Under the pieces are notes generated by a model. It searched no databases. It worked only from the letters and a program-made list of their open reading frames with translations, and had not been told where the DNA came from. The translations under genes were made by a program, and so were the position numbers. 64,000 bases of DNA from JAJDAT01 sp964344185 (lineage in GTDB: Bacteria > Nitrospinota > Nitrospinia > Nitrospinales > JAJDAT01), in contig CAYFMN010000018.1 of NCBI GenBank assembly GCA_964344185.1, forward strand, positions 31,477 to 95,476, given 5' to 3'. Position 1 is the stretch's first letter. Each line of letters begins with the position of its first letter. Shown here one piece after another: positions 1 to 7,626 of this stretch.

Positions 1-74
1 ACTTTGTATTTCGAGAGAAAATACTGAACTCCTCTTGCAACAAATTCATCTCGTAATTCTGCGCTGTAAGGCAT
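1..74 (-). CDS. Partial CDS, N-terminus only (unidentified)
   Basis: A minus-strand reading frame runs off the left edge of the window. It starts with ATG at 74, and 24 complete codons are visible, beginning MPYSAELRDEFVARGVQYFL. A good ribosome binding site (AGGAGAGG) lies about four bases upstream, which supports a real start. The amphipathic opening followed by GVQYFL resembles the start of several enzyme families, but too little is present to name one. Confidence 0.5.
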   Translation of the reverse strand, partial: MPYSAELRDEFVARGVQYFLSKYK

Positions 75-259
75 GAGCCTCTCCTAATTATTTCATGCAA
101 AAATTTATTTCGACCGCTCCAATAGTAAAATCTCTATTCGTTTGAATTATTGTAAGATATTTAAAACCCTTTACCTATAATTTTCCACATTCCAAAATAA
201 ATAATTACCGCCAGGAGGAAGATTTAATAAGATTTAATCTTCTCTTAAAGACCAACCCC

Positions 260-300
260 AAATAAAACGAAAATTATTTCGCTTTATTTTCGTTTTATTT
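260..300. repeat. Perfect 15-bp inverted repeat (hairpin)
   Basis: The arms 260-274 and 286-300 are perfect reverse complements (AAATAAAACGAAAAT and its mate) around an 11-base spacer. It lies in the gene-free stretch between the partial gene at the left edge and lexA. The right arm also belongs to an 11-bp near-tandem repeat (TTTATTTTCG units). It could be a transcription terminator or a protein-binding palindrome; no poly-T tract directly follows it. Confidence 0.6.
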
Positions 301-576
301 TCGTGTATTATTTTAGCAATACTAAATATTTTAAAAGTGAGCTAGAAAAGTCATGGGCCGAAAATGCATAAGTAATAAACGAGAAAGCTCTTCTGAAGGA
401 CTGGAATCAAAAGGAGAAATCCTGCAACTCCGGACAATTTCACAATCTGTTCGCTCAAAATTAACGGACACAAAACGAAGTAGAACGCTAAAACTAATTG
501 TTGCGGAATTGGCAAGAGGCGGTCGCGGTTCGACTAATGGAACCGCTGGAAGTAACATGCTGGCATACTAATTTTT

Positions 577-681
577 AAGAGGATCTCTAATAATTCATAT
601 TTTTACTAGCTTGCTATCGACTAGCCCTTAATAATTAGGGCTAGTCTCTTTGCAATTCTCAATTTTTAGAGGTTCCCTTAA
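577..681. repeat. MITE-like repeat, copy A
   Basis: About 105 bp with imperfect terminal inverted repeats. The left end is AAGAGGATCTCTAATAATT and the right end AATTTTTAGAGGTTCCCTT. It contains an inner palindrome around CTAGCCCT/AGGGCTAG. It matches copies near 2593, 18187 and 25041. It encodes nothing and is the size of a miniature inverted-repeat element. The rest of 75-1002 holds the hairpin at 260-300, weak overlapping ORFs and the repeat at 697-905, but no convincing gene. Confidence 0.75.
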
Positions 682-696
682 ATCAGTTTCTCTAAG

Positions 697-905
697 GAAA
701 AGGAGTTTATTTTATTGGATCGGGGGGATCTTTCGAGAGCCTCCTAAGGAACCAAGCTTTCGTTCATTAGGTCGAGGCTTCGAGAACCTCAGCCTGACAG
801 TTGAGTTTCGCTTAGTTCCTTCAACAATTAATGGATAACGGGTCTGGCGCTCAATGTGACATTTTTTATCTTTTAATTTAAGAACCTGACATTCTGAAGG
901 GCAGA
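697..905. repeat. Dispersed intergenic repeat (TTCGAGAACCTCA type)
   Basis: Contains the words TTCATTAGGTCGAGGCTTCG, AGAACCTCAGCCTGACAGTT, then TTCCTTCAACAATTAATGG and TCAATGTGACATTTTT. The block 758-830 recurs almost identically at 21230-21300. Related pieces recur in most long intergenic gaps of this window in either orientation. It is non-coding, and its function is unknown. Confidence 0.6.
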
Positions 906-1002
906 TTGTGAGTAAAAATCCAAAGACTCTACGAGACTCATGTAAACCGTTTTTTTATCAAACAACACGCAAACGAAAACCAAGTATTTTACAGAGGTAG
1001 TT

Positions 1003-1614
1003 ATGAAAACTTTAACCAAACGACAGATGGAAATTTATAAGTTCATCGAACGTCATATTTCCGGAAGAGGTTACGCTCCAAGCATCACGGAAATTGGCCA
1101 AGAGTTTGGTCTGTCCTCTCCCGCAACTATCCACAAACATCTAATTCACTTGGAAGAAAAGGGATTGATCCGTCGCGATGCGCACCGAAGTCGCGCTATC
1201 GAACTAACCAGGGAAGATAAAACGCAAGAAGCTCTCTCTCAAGAATACCCACTGCTTGGCTCCATCGCCGCTGGACACCCTATTCAAGCGCTGGAGAATC
1301 AAGAAACTGTTTCCATATTGCCAAACGCAAAAGATAAAGACGTTTTTGTTTTGCGCGTTAAAGGAAACTCCATGATTGAAGACCATATTCAAGACGGAGA
1401 CTTTGTAATCGTCGAACGAAGGAACCGGGCAGAAAACGGAGAAACTGTTGTGGCTCTAATCGATAATGAAAACGCAACCTTGAAACGGTTTTATCGAGAA
1501 AACAACGGAATCCGCCTTCAACCCGCTAATCCGGAAATGGAACCTATTTTTGTCGATAAAGGCGCTTTCGACATTCAAGGCGTGGTGATTGGAGTCATGA
1601 GGAAATTTAAATGA
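1003..1614 (+). CDS. lexA: LexA repressor (SOS regulator, S24 self-cleaving protease)
   Basis: LexA represses DNA-damage genes and cleaves itself when RecA filaments form. The N-terminal winged helix-turn-helix (about residues 1-70, with TITEIG-like and SPATIHKHL segments) is followed by the S24 peptidase domain. The cleavage bond is visible as Ala90-Gly91 (SIAAGHPI). The catalytic dyad is Ser123 in GNSM and Lys161 in ATLKRF. Length (203 aa) is normal. The start ATG follows CAGAGGTAGTT, an acceptable ribosome binding site. The next gene downstream is dinB, a usual SOS target, but it is over 1 kb away behind repeats, so the two are not an operon. No LexA box could be recognised by eye upstream of either gene. 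Confidence 0.97.
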   Translation: MKTLTKRQMEIYKFIERHISGRGYAPSITEIGQEFGLSSPATIHKHLIHLEEKGLIRRDAHRSRAIELTREDKTQEALSQEYPLLGSIAAGHPIQALENQETVSILPNAKDKDVFVLRVKGNSMIEDHIQDGDFVIVERRNRAENGETVVALIDNENATLKRFYRENNGIRLQPANPEMEPIFVDKGAFDIQGVVIGVMRKFK

Positions 1615-1734
1615 GAATACTTCGTATAGTACTAAGAAAACAAAAAGCAAGATTCGTTTCAAAATTAAAAAAAGCAAAACAGGGTTGTTCAAGGGTTTTC
1701 TAAAAGTCTAGAAAAATGAAAGGAGCCATTTTAT

Positions 1735-1930
1735 TAAATTGAAGCGACGCTTCGACAAGCTTCTAAAGAACTAAAATAAGGAGGTCGCAGTTCGAGAGCC
1801 TCACTGTGACATTTTTTATTTTTGCTATCAGTTCCTTTTTCAATAGAGTTTACTTTTGCGAATCAAAACTTAAAACAAAACACGGTCGCGCTTCGAGAAA
1901 CTTTGAGCTCCCAAGGGCAGGACTCAATAC
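1735..1930. repeat. Dispersed intergenic repeat block
   Basis: Holds the words AAGGAGGTCGCAGTTCGAGA, GCCTCACTGTGACATTTTTT and TAGTTCC, which recur at 2140-2230, 4098-4130 and elsewhere. Together with the blocks to its right it fills much of the 1,079-bp gap between lexA and dinB. No gene was found in that gap. Confidence 0.55.
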
Positions 1931-2089
1931 GGTAAAGATCTAAAAAATCAAGATTTCAAAATCGACTCTACTTGGGACTATAAGGTTGCCATCCCAATAG
2001 AAAAATAGAGAAATCTTATTTTTGATCCTTTGATAAACATCGAAGGATCGTCCCGGTTCTCAAGGTGCGACCGTACCAAAATATTGTAT

Positions 2090-2400
2090 CGCTTGTCAGG
2101 ACAAAGGAATTATTTTATTGAATCGAGGCGACCTTTCGATAGCCTCCTAAGGAACTAAAATAAAGAGGTCGCAGTTCGAGAGCCTCACTGTGACAATATT
2201 TTATTTTTTGCTTTAGTTCCTTTAGCAATTAACGGGCGAAGCCTGTCGGGCACTCAATGTGACATTTTTTATATTTTACTTTTAGTTCCTTGATTAATTA
2301 ACTAGCGAAGCTGGTCGGACGCTTCTGAGAACAAGGAGTTTATTTTATTGAATCGGAGCAAGATTCTTCCTCATCCTTTCAGGGTTCGTCTGAATGACAA
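2090..2400. repeat. Dispersed intergenic repeat block
   Basis: Two successive units of the same family. One is GAGGTCGCAGTTCGAGAGCC with TAGTTCCTTTAGCAATTAAC and CTGTCGGGCACTCAATGTGA. The other is a shifted copy (TAGTTCCTTGATTAATTAAC, TGGTCGGACGCTTC). It ends with a CCTTTCAGGGTTCGTCTGAA element. It is non-coding and is echoed in reverse orientation at 7015-7205. Confidence 0.6.
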
Positions 2401-2592
2401 GTCATGGGAACCGATTTATAGAAAATAAACTTTTGTTAAACATTTTTTCTTCTAAACTTTTCAACGATACGCTGAGGAGAATCATGAAACTCTGATCTTT
2501 GATTAATAAACTTCCAAAGCGAGTCAGGCGCTTTGAATGGCGGGTCATGGGACGCGTATAAACAAAGTCCATTTTGATTTAACGATAATATT

Positions 2593-2688
2593 TTAAGGGA
2601 ACCTCTAATAATTGGCATTTTTATTGTTTTACCATCGCCTAGCCCTTAAGTTTTAGGGCCAGACTTCTGGTAGATCTGAGTTTTAGAG
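2593..2688. repeat. MITE-like repeat, copy B (abuts dinB)
   Basis: The left terminal repeat (TTAAGGGAACCTCTAATAAT) is intact, as is the inner GGCATTTTTATTG...CATCGCCTAGCCC core. The right end decays after TTTTAGAG, only a few bases before the dinB ATG at 2694. The element therefore supplies the whole upstream region of dinB, including its weak ribosome binding site. Confidence 0.75.
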
Positions 2689-2693
2689 TATTT

Positions 2694-3869
2694 ATGGCAT
2701 TACGGCGAACAATTTTACATATCGACATGGACGCGTTTTTCGTTTCTGTGGAAGAAGCGTTGGACCCATCGTTAAAGGAAAAACCTGTCATCGTTGGAGG
2801 CGATCCTAACAAACGGGGGGTGGTGGCCGCCGCTTCATACGCCGCAAGGAAATATGGAGTGCATTCCGCGATGCCAACGGCGCAAGCGAAGCGATTGTGT
2901 CCGCACGCTATCTTCCTACGAGGTAACCATCGGCGATACGCAGAGTTCTCCAGAAAGATATTTAATATATTTGAAAAATGGTCGCCACGCGTGGAACCTA
3001 TGTCGCTGGACGAAGCTTATCTCGACCTGTCCGGTTGCGAACGCCTTCACGGTCCTACATTAGAAGTCGCCGAGAAAATTCGTAAAGCTATCAAAGAAAC
3101 CGTCGGCATCAACGCTTCAATAGGGATTGGCTCAAACAAACTGATTGCCAAAATCGCTTCCGAATACGCAAAACCAAACGGAATGCTCTGGATAGCCGAC
3201 GGCATGGAACAAAAATTTCTTGCGCCGTTAGCGGTTGGAAAAATCCCCGGTATCGGTCCTAAAATGGCGGAACGGCTCAAACAAAAAGGAGTGAAAACAG
3301 CCAAACAACTTGCCGAATTGCCTTTGGAACTTTTAGAAGCCGTTTACGGAAATCATGGCGTGTCTCTTTATTATAAAGCCCGCGGCGTGTGCGGTTCGCC
3401 CGTCGCTCCGCGAGAAGAAACTTTATCTATTGGCCGAGAAACAACACTAGAAACCGATTCCGCCGATCCTAATTTTCTACATTCCATTCTAAGTTTTTTA
3501 GCGGAAAAAACAGCGTCGGAATTACGTCAAACCAAATTATACGCTCGTTGCGTTACGTTAAAACTGCGTTACTCAGATTTTCAAACGGTAACGCGCTCGC
3601 AAACCCTACCGGCTCCCACTCTCGACGACGCAACCATACTCAAAACCGTATCTCGACTTTTTGAAGGCTGTTTCACACGCCGAACGCGGATACGGCTTGT
3701 CGGCGTTCGACTCTCTTCGTTAACTTCCAGTTGTCCACAACAAGCCGATCTGTTTTCCTCTCACAATCCTATAAATCGCAACAACCTCTACCAAGGAATC
3801 GACCGTATTCGGGACAAATACGGATTTCGTTCAATCCTGCGCGGGGCCAGTGCCGCCGGAGAGTTGTAA
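2694..3869 (+). CDS. dinB: DNA polymerase IV (Y-family, translesion)
   Basis: Error-prone polymerase that bypasses damaged template bases. The Y-family palm opens with HIDMDAFFVSVEE (catalytic Asp11). The second acidic site is SLDEAYLD (Asp106, Glu107). Helix-hairpin-helix residues GKIPGIGPKMAERL follow, then the little-finger domain. A clamp-binding motif QQADLF sits at about 349-354 near the C-terminus, consistent with the nearby dnaN product being its partner in the cell. Length 391 aa is slightly longer than the E. coli enzyme. The ATG has only a weak ribosome binding site because a MITE-like repeat ends six bases upstream. Confidence 0.97.
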   Translation: MALRRTILHIDMDAFFVSVEEALDPSLKEKPVIVGGDPNKRGVVAAASYAARKYGVHSAMPTAQAKRLCPHAIFLRGNHRRYAEFSRKIFNIFEKWSPRVEPMSLDEAYLDLSGCERLHGPTLEVAEKIRKAIKETVGINASIGIGSNKLIAKIASEYAKPNGMLWIADGMEQKFLAPLAVGKIPGIGPKMAERLKQKGVKTAKQLAELPLELLEAVYGNHGVSLYYKARGVCGSPVAPREETLSIGRETTLETDSADPNFLHSILSFLAEKTASELRQTKLYARCVTLKLRYSDFQTVTRSQTLPAPTLDDATILKTVSRLFEGCFTRRTRIRLVGVRLSSLTSSCPQQADLFSSHNPINRNNLYQGIDRIRDKYGFRSILRGASAAGEL

Positions 3870-3894
3870 GCATTCTTAGAAAAAATAATTTATC

Positions 3895-3985
3895 CCGACT
3901 GCAAAGGTAGAATTTAATTAGATCAAGGCGGAGATCCTTCACTAAACCTAAAGGTTTGCTTCAGGATGAAATGCGGTGGTTTGGA
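3895..3985. repeat. Dispersed intergenic repeat fragment
   Basis: AATCAAGGCGGAGATCCTTC followed by AAACCTAAAGGTTTGCTTCAGG (broken here only by the description) forms a short hairpin around CCTAAAGG. It is the same kind of GAGATCCTTC...GGATGA element seen at 34210-34250 and 35315-35365. It is non-coding. Confidence 0.45.
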
Positions 3986-4153
3986 CGTAAATAATGTCTA
4001 TTTTTATTTCGCGGTAACGATCAAAACTTAAAGAGATTGAAATTCTCTTCATAATTTTTTGGGGTATACTATTAGCTAAATTTCTAAAAATTGAAAGGTG
4101 GTCGCACTTCGAGAACCTCAGTGTGACAATTTATTTAATTAAAGGAATCGGCC

Positions 4154-4525
4154 ATGAGGATAACGTTATTTGTCTTAATTTTACTTTTCAGCGCGACAAT
4201 TAACGCGCACGCGTTTAAATATGACGAAACCGAAGCAATGAAGGCAACCGACGCGTTTCAAAAAAAGATTGAGAAATCCCTGCCCATCGTCAAAGGAAAA
4301 ATCAGCGGAATGAAAGCCGACAGCGACGACGGCCACCTAGTCGTAAAAGTAAACAACGGATTCAGAGAACTCAAAAAAACGGAACAACAATTGGTTTTCA
4401 AAACCCTGGCCGCTTTATGGAAAATAACGCCGGAAGTGAAGAAAAAAGATTACGCGGGCTGGGTATCGGTAGGCTTATGGGATTACGCAAAATTAGAAAT
4501 GATCGACCTAGGCTCTTTTAAATAG
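4154..4525 (+). CDS. Small secreted protein, unknown function
   Basis: 123 aa. The first 20 residues form a clear signal peptide (hydrophobic LFVLILLFSATINAHA ending in an AHA cleavage site), so the mature protein of about 100 residues is probably periplasmic. The mature part is lysine-rich with no cysteines and ends KLEMIDLGSFK. The ribosome binding site AAAGGA lies about nine bases before the ATG. I do not recognise the family. The neighbours, dinB upstream and a convergent pseudo-receiver gene downstream, give no functional hint. A repeat fragment (GTCGCACTTCGAGAACCTCA) sits just upstream at 4098-4126. Confidence 0.75.
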   Translation: MRITLFVLILLFSATINAHAFKYDETEAMKATDAFQKKIEKSLPIVKGKISGMKADSDDGHLVVKVNNGFRELKKTEQQLVFKTLAALWKITPEVKKKDYAGWVSVGLWDYAKLEMIDLGSFK

Positions 4526-4561
4526 CCAACAATCTAAAAAGTTTTTCAGCCAAGAAATTCC

Positions 4562-5122
4562 TTAGCCCTGTTGAGGAACGGGATTTTCGGCAATGTAAAA
4601 CGGAACGGGATGTGGCGTTTCGGCGCGTCTCGGCAATTCTTCCGGCGAAAGCAATTCGTAAGCTATTTCCCGGACCTTTTCTTTTGTCGCCGCTTTATGG
4701 ATGGAAGCAAACCCATCTTCTTTGAGGTTCAATAAATTGACTTCGGGGGTTTCCTTCGTCAGAACCAAAATGAAATGAATCTTCTTAAACTTTCGTTTAA
4801 GGGTCTGGAGCTTTTTAATATCCGCCTTCTTTTTGCGAAGAGCGTAAACGATGAGATCCGGAGACAGCAGATTAAACATTTTAAAGCAATCGTTCAAAGC
4901 CGTAAACGACATCAGCGTGAAACTTTCATGCTTAATAAACTTTGCCAGTTGAATCCGGTCGCTCTTTAAGGCATCAACGATGAATACAGTTTTATGATCT
5001 ACTTTTCTCACAATCCAGGTTCTCCCATTATAGAACCTGTAGTTTACCACCTTTTGATAACGATTGTAATAATAAGGATTTGCCTGTCCATGGCGTAACA
5101 TTATCGCGCAACGAAAACCCAC
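4562..5122 (-). CDS. Degenerate receiver-domain (pseudo-REC) protein
   Basis: The middle of the protein has the fold pattern of a response-regulator receiver domain: KTVFIVDA as beta-1, SPDLIVYAL as beta-3, and HFILVLT as beta-4. The phosphoacceptor aspartate expected at the end of beta-3 is replaced by Tyr/Ala, so it cannot be phosphorylated in the usual way. The Thr and a Lys at the expected switch positions remain. An N-terminal stretch rich in aromatic and basic residues precedes the domain. The start chosen is a GTG at 5122 because AAGGAG lies seven bases upstream of it. The frame is open from another GTG at 5146, and an ATG at 5101 is a third option. It is divergent from the MscS-type gene. 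Confidence 0.65.
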   Translation of the reverse strand: MGFRCAIMLRHGQANPYYYNRYQKVVNYRFYNGRTWIVRKVDHKTVFIVDALKSDRIQLAKFIKHESFTLMSFTALNDCFKMFNLLSPDLIVYALRKKKADIKKLQTLKRKFKKIHFILVLTKETPEVNLLNLKEDGFASIHKAATKEKVREIAYELLSPEELPRRAETPHPVPFYIAENPVPQQG

Positions 5123-5215
5123 CAAGGAACTCCTTGCCTTTTCCACTATGAGCGTTTATTTTGAAGAAGTATCGAATAATTTCTTCGAACAATAAAAAAA
5201 TCCTAAAAACCCCAA

Positions 5216-6916
5216 ATGGTTAAAATAATTAAATTCGTATATCCATATATTGTTTTCATAGGCCTATCGCTTTTAAATCCAGCCTTAAGTTTTGGGCAAA
5301 ATTCAAATACAGATACAACGCCGGGAAATTCCTCCAAACAGGAAGAAAAAGTAATCAATCAATTGGTTTTAATCTCAGAAAGGATCGACTTCGTTAGAAA
5401 ACAACTGAACCAATTAGAGAAAAAAAGCCAGACAAAAGAAGTCTCAAAACAAAAAGAAGAACTCGAACTCGAATTAAACTCCCTTAAAAAAAATTTTGAA
5501 GCCAGAGCCGCCCAAACCGTTCCTCAGGATAACTCAATAAACGGCTCTGAAAAAATGAGTTGGACCGACGAGCTGCAAGAAATAACAAAACCGCTTTTAC
5601 AGTCCATCCACGACCTTTCTGAAAAACCAAGAAAGATAGGCGCGTTGGAGAATAAAATATCCGAATTAGAAACTCAAATCGAAGAGTATCTGGCAGCCGA
5701 AAAAAACCTGGAATTGATTCTACAAAAACCTGAAATTCAATCGATCAAAAATTCCAGGAAACGTCAAAATCTAATTGAAAAAATCGAACAACTTAAAACG
5801 CGTTACAACTCCAAACTACTTGAACTGGAATTAGAGGAAGCTCTTAGAAACCTGGACGCGATTAAACAAGACAAACAAACGCTTTGGGAGTTGTTTTCCG
5901 ATTCGGCGGGAGAATTCGCGCGGGTTCGCGGCCTCAATATATCCATAGCCCTGGCGGCGTTTGTCGTTTCCTTTATTCTATTAAGCGCGATTTATAAAGC
6001 CATCCGCGGCAAAGGCGGGTTAACGCAAAAACTGGATCCAAAACTTCGCAAAGTTTTTAAAACAACCTTCAGCGTCCTCGCAATAACTATCAGCCTTGGA
6101 GCGGGTCTTTTTTCACTTTATCTGCGCAACGACTGGCTTTTATTGAGCATTGCCATACTAATACTCTTCGCCATCATTTGGACTTCCCGCCAATTAATCC
6201 CCCAGTTCATCCAGGAATTGAAAGTCATTATGAACCTGGGTTCCATTCGCGAGGGCGAACGAATCATATGGGGCGGCGTTCCCTGGTTCATCGAAGAAAT
6301 TGGATTTTTTGTATCTTTATCGAACCCAAAACTGGAGAGCGGCCTTCTTCAAATCCCGGTAGGTAAATTTTTAGATCTGGATTCGCGTCCGATTATTGAA
6401 AACGAAGAATGGTTTCCAACCGAAAAAAATGATTACGTCATGCTGGAAGACGGAGCTTACGGGTATGTGGAAAGTCAAACTTTAGAGCGAGTGGTATTAC
6501 AGAGATTGGGTTCGCCTAAATATTACCCGACAACGGACTTCCTTCAATTGAAACCAGTCAATTTGTCAAAGGGATTTCTATTGTATCTGGAATTTGGACT
6601 GGATTATGGCATACAAGACAAGATATGCGATGAAATTCCAGAACTATTCGAAAACGAATTGAAAAAAAGCCTACAGACGTATTTTTTGGAAGAACCGCCT
6701 GGTATTTCAAGTCTCAGCGTTTATTTTAACCAAGCGGCGGCAAGCTCGCTGAACTTGATCGTATTTGTAAAAGTGGACGGGAGATACGCTAGTTCTTACT
6801 ATTCTATAAAACGCGAGATCAATAAAAACATGGTTCGAGTTTGTAATGAAAATAACCTCTCCATCCCATTCAACCAGCTAACCGTGCATAAAGCGGGGGA
6901 ATCAGATACCAATTAA
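5216..6916 (+). CDS. MscS-family mechanosensitive channel-like membrane protein
   Basis: 566 aa. A signal peptide (about 1-27, ending SFGQ) is followed by a long coiled-coil periplasmic region rich in Glu/Lys/Gln (about 40-220). Three hydrophobic segments follow near 238-262, 284-305 and 310-328. A C-terminal cytosolic portion (about 340-560) matches the MscS beta domain pattern (FPTEKNDYVMLEDGAYGYVE then LERVVLQ). Such proteins release solutes on osmotic downshock, and large versions with periplasmic coiled coils resemble MscK/YbiO-type members. The pore helix glycine/alanine pattern is not obvious, so conduction is inferred from family resemblance only. It stands alone, divergent from the gene to its left. 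Confidence 0.75.
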   Translation: MVKIIKFVYPYIVFIGLSLLNPALSFGQNSNTDTTPGNSSKQEEKVINQLVLISERIDFVRKQLNQLEKKSQTKEVSKQKEELELELNSLKKNFEARAAQTVPQDNSINGSEKMSWTDELQEITKPLLQSIHDLSEKPRKIGALENKISELETQIEEYLAAEKNLELILQKPEIQSIKNSRKRQNLIEKIEQLKTRYNSKLLELELEEALRNLDAIKQDKQTLWELFSDSAGEFARVRGLNISIALAAFVVSFILLSAIYKAIRGKGGLTQKLDPKLRKVFKTTFSVLAITISLGAGLFSLYLRNDWLLLSIAILILFAIIWTSRQLIPQFIQELKVIMNLGSIREGERIIWGGVPWFIEEIGFFVSLSNPKLESGLLQIPVGKFLDLDSRPIIENEEWFPTEKNDYVMLEDGAYGYVESQTLERVVLQRLGSPKYYPTTDFLQLKPVNLSKGFLLYLEFGLDYGIQDKICDEIPELFENELKKSLQTYFLEEPPGISSLSVYFNQAAASSLNLIVFVKVDGRYASSYYSIKREINKNMVRVCNENNLSIPFNQLTVHKAGESDTN

Positions 6917-7014
6917 TCTCAAACACTAAATCCACTTTTCGCGACAATTCATAAATCGCCATATTTGATTTTTTCTTTGACGTTTTTATGGAACTGAAAG
7001 TAAAAAATTGATAA

Positions 7015-7205
7015 ATGTCACATTGAGTGTCCGACAGGTTTCACCCGTTAATTGTTAAAGGAACTGGAGTTTCAAAGTTCCCTCTCGCGTGTCATTCAGA
7101 ACCGATATTTTAATATCGGTGAAGAATCTCGCCTCGATTCAATAAATCAAACTCCTTTTCCTTAGGAGGCTCAAGCTTGTCCTGAGGTACTCGAAGGAAA
7201 ATGCG
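7015..7205. repeat. Dispersed intergenic repeat block (inverted orientation)
   Basis: Reads as the reverse complement of the repeat at 2213-2270: GTCACATTGAGTGTCCGACA then CCGTTAATTGTTAAAGGAAC. It also contains a perfect palindrome, ACCGATATT/AATATCGGT, near 7101-7120, and the word CTTGTCCTGAGGTACTCGAAGG (given here as a descriptor of 7175-7198). It occupies the gap between the channel gene and parD where a ParE toxin gene might have been expected. Confidence 0.55.
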
Positions 7206-7216
7206 ACCTCCTATTT

Positions 7217-7429
7217 TCAGTTCCCTTTGACGATATTTTTCACCTTTCGCGGACTGGTTCCGCTGTGCAATCCTTCAAGAACGGCAGTTTTTAAACCTTC
7301 GCGCCTCCTTTGATCCATACGAATTAAATCTCGAATATAATCGCTCGCATTGGCAAATTCTCCGCCTTTTACTTGCTGGTCCACCCACTGCCGAATAGCG
7401 TCGGGTAGGGAAACATTCAAACTAGCCAT
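7217..7429 (-). CDS. parD: ParD-family ribbon-helix-helix antitoxin, apparently without toxin
   Basis: 70 aa from ATG 7429, which follows a GAGG ribosome binding site. The frame is open eight codons further upstream, but that start has no support. The N-terminal beta strand MASLNVSLPDAIRQWVDQQV and the segment FANASDYIRDLIRMDQ are typical of ParD/CC2985 antitoxins, which dimerise through ribbon-helix-helix folds, bind their own promoter and neutralise ParE. No ParE-like frame follows in the 300 bp downstream, which are filled with repeats. It lies between repeats and a type I restriction operon. It may be a solitary survivor of a TA pair, an antitoxin acting in trans, or a DNA-binding regulator of its surroundings. 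Confidence 0.85.
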   Translation of the reverse strand: MASLNVSLPDAIRQWVDQQVKGGEFANASDYIRDLIRMDQRRREGLKTAVLEGLHSGTSPRKVKNIVKGN

Positions 7430-7443
7430 AACTAAACCTCCAT

Positions 7444-7466
7444 ATAATGACAATATTTGTCATTAT
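7444..7466 (-). promoter_or_regulatory. Palindromic operator candidate for parD
   Basis: A perfect 9-bp inverted repeat ATAATGACA...TGTCATTAT with a 5-base spacer sits 15 bases upstream of the parD start codon, overlapping the likely promoter and leader. Ribbon-helix-helix antitoxins normally bind such palindromes to repress themselves. It also lies 160 bp upstream of the divergently read hsdM gene. Confidence 0.6.
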
Positions 7467-7626
7467 GTGCTATTTTTTTATCAAGATACAATCTTGGATC
7501 GAGTTTTGCGGTAAACTCTCTTCAAAACTATTTTCAAAATACTTAAACTTCTATAACCTACCGAAAAATATTTTTTTTCGGCCCAAACTGGCTACCGCCT
7601 ATCAATAGAATTTACCTTTAGAATAA

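Noticed and set aside
353..571. 72-codon plus-strand frame (and a 75-codon frame on the minus strand over the same bases)
   Set aside because: Weak ribosome binding site, no recognisable protein pattern, and both strands are equally open; flanked by repeats.
650..838. 62-codon frame
   Set aside because: Consists of the MITE right end and dispersed repeat words.
2436..2618. 60-codon minus-strand frame
   Set aside because: Its start lies inside MITE copy B and the rest is repeat-like; no ribosome binding site.
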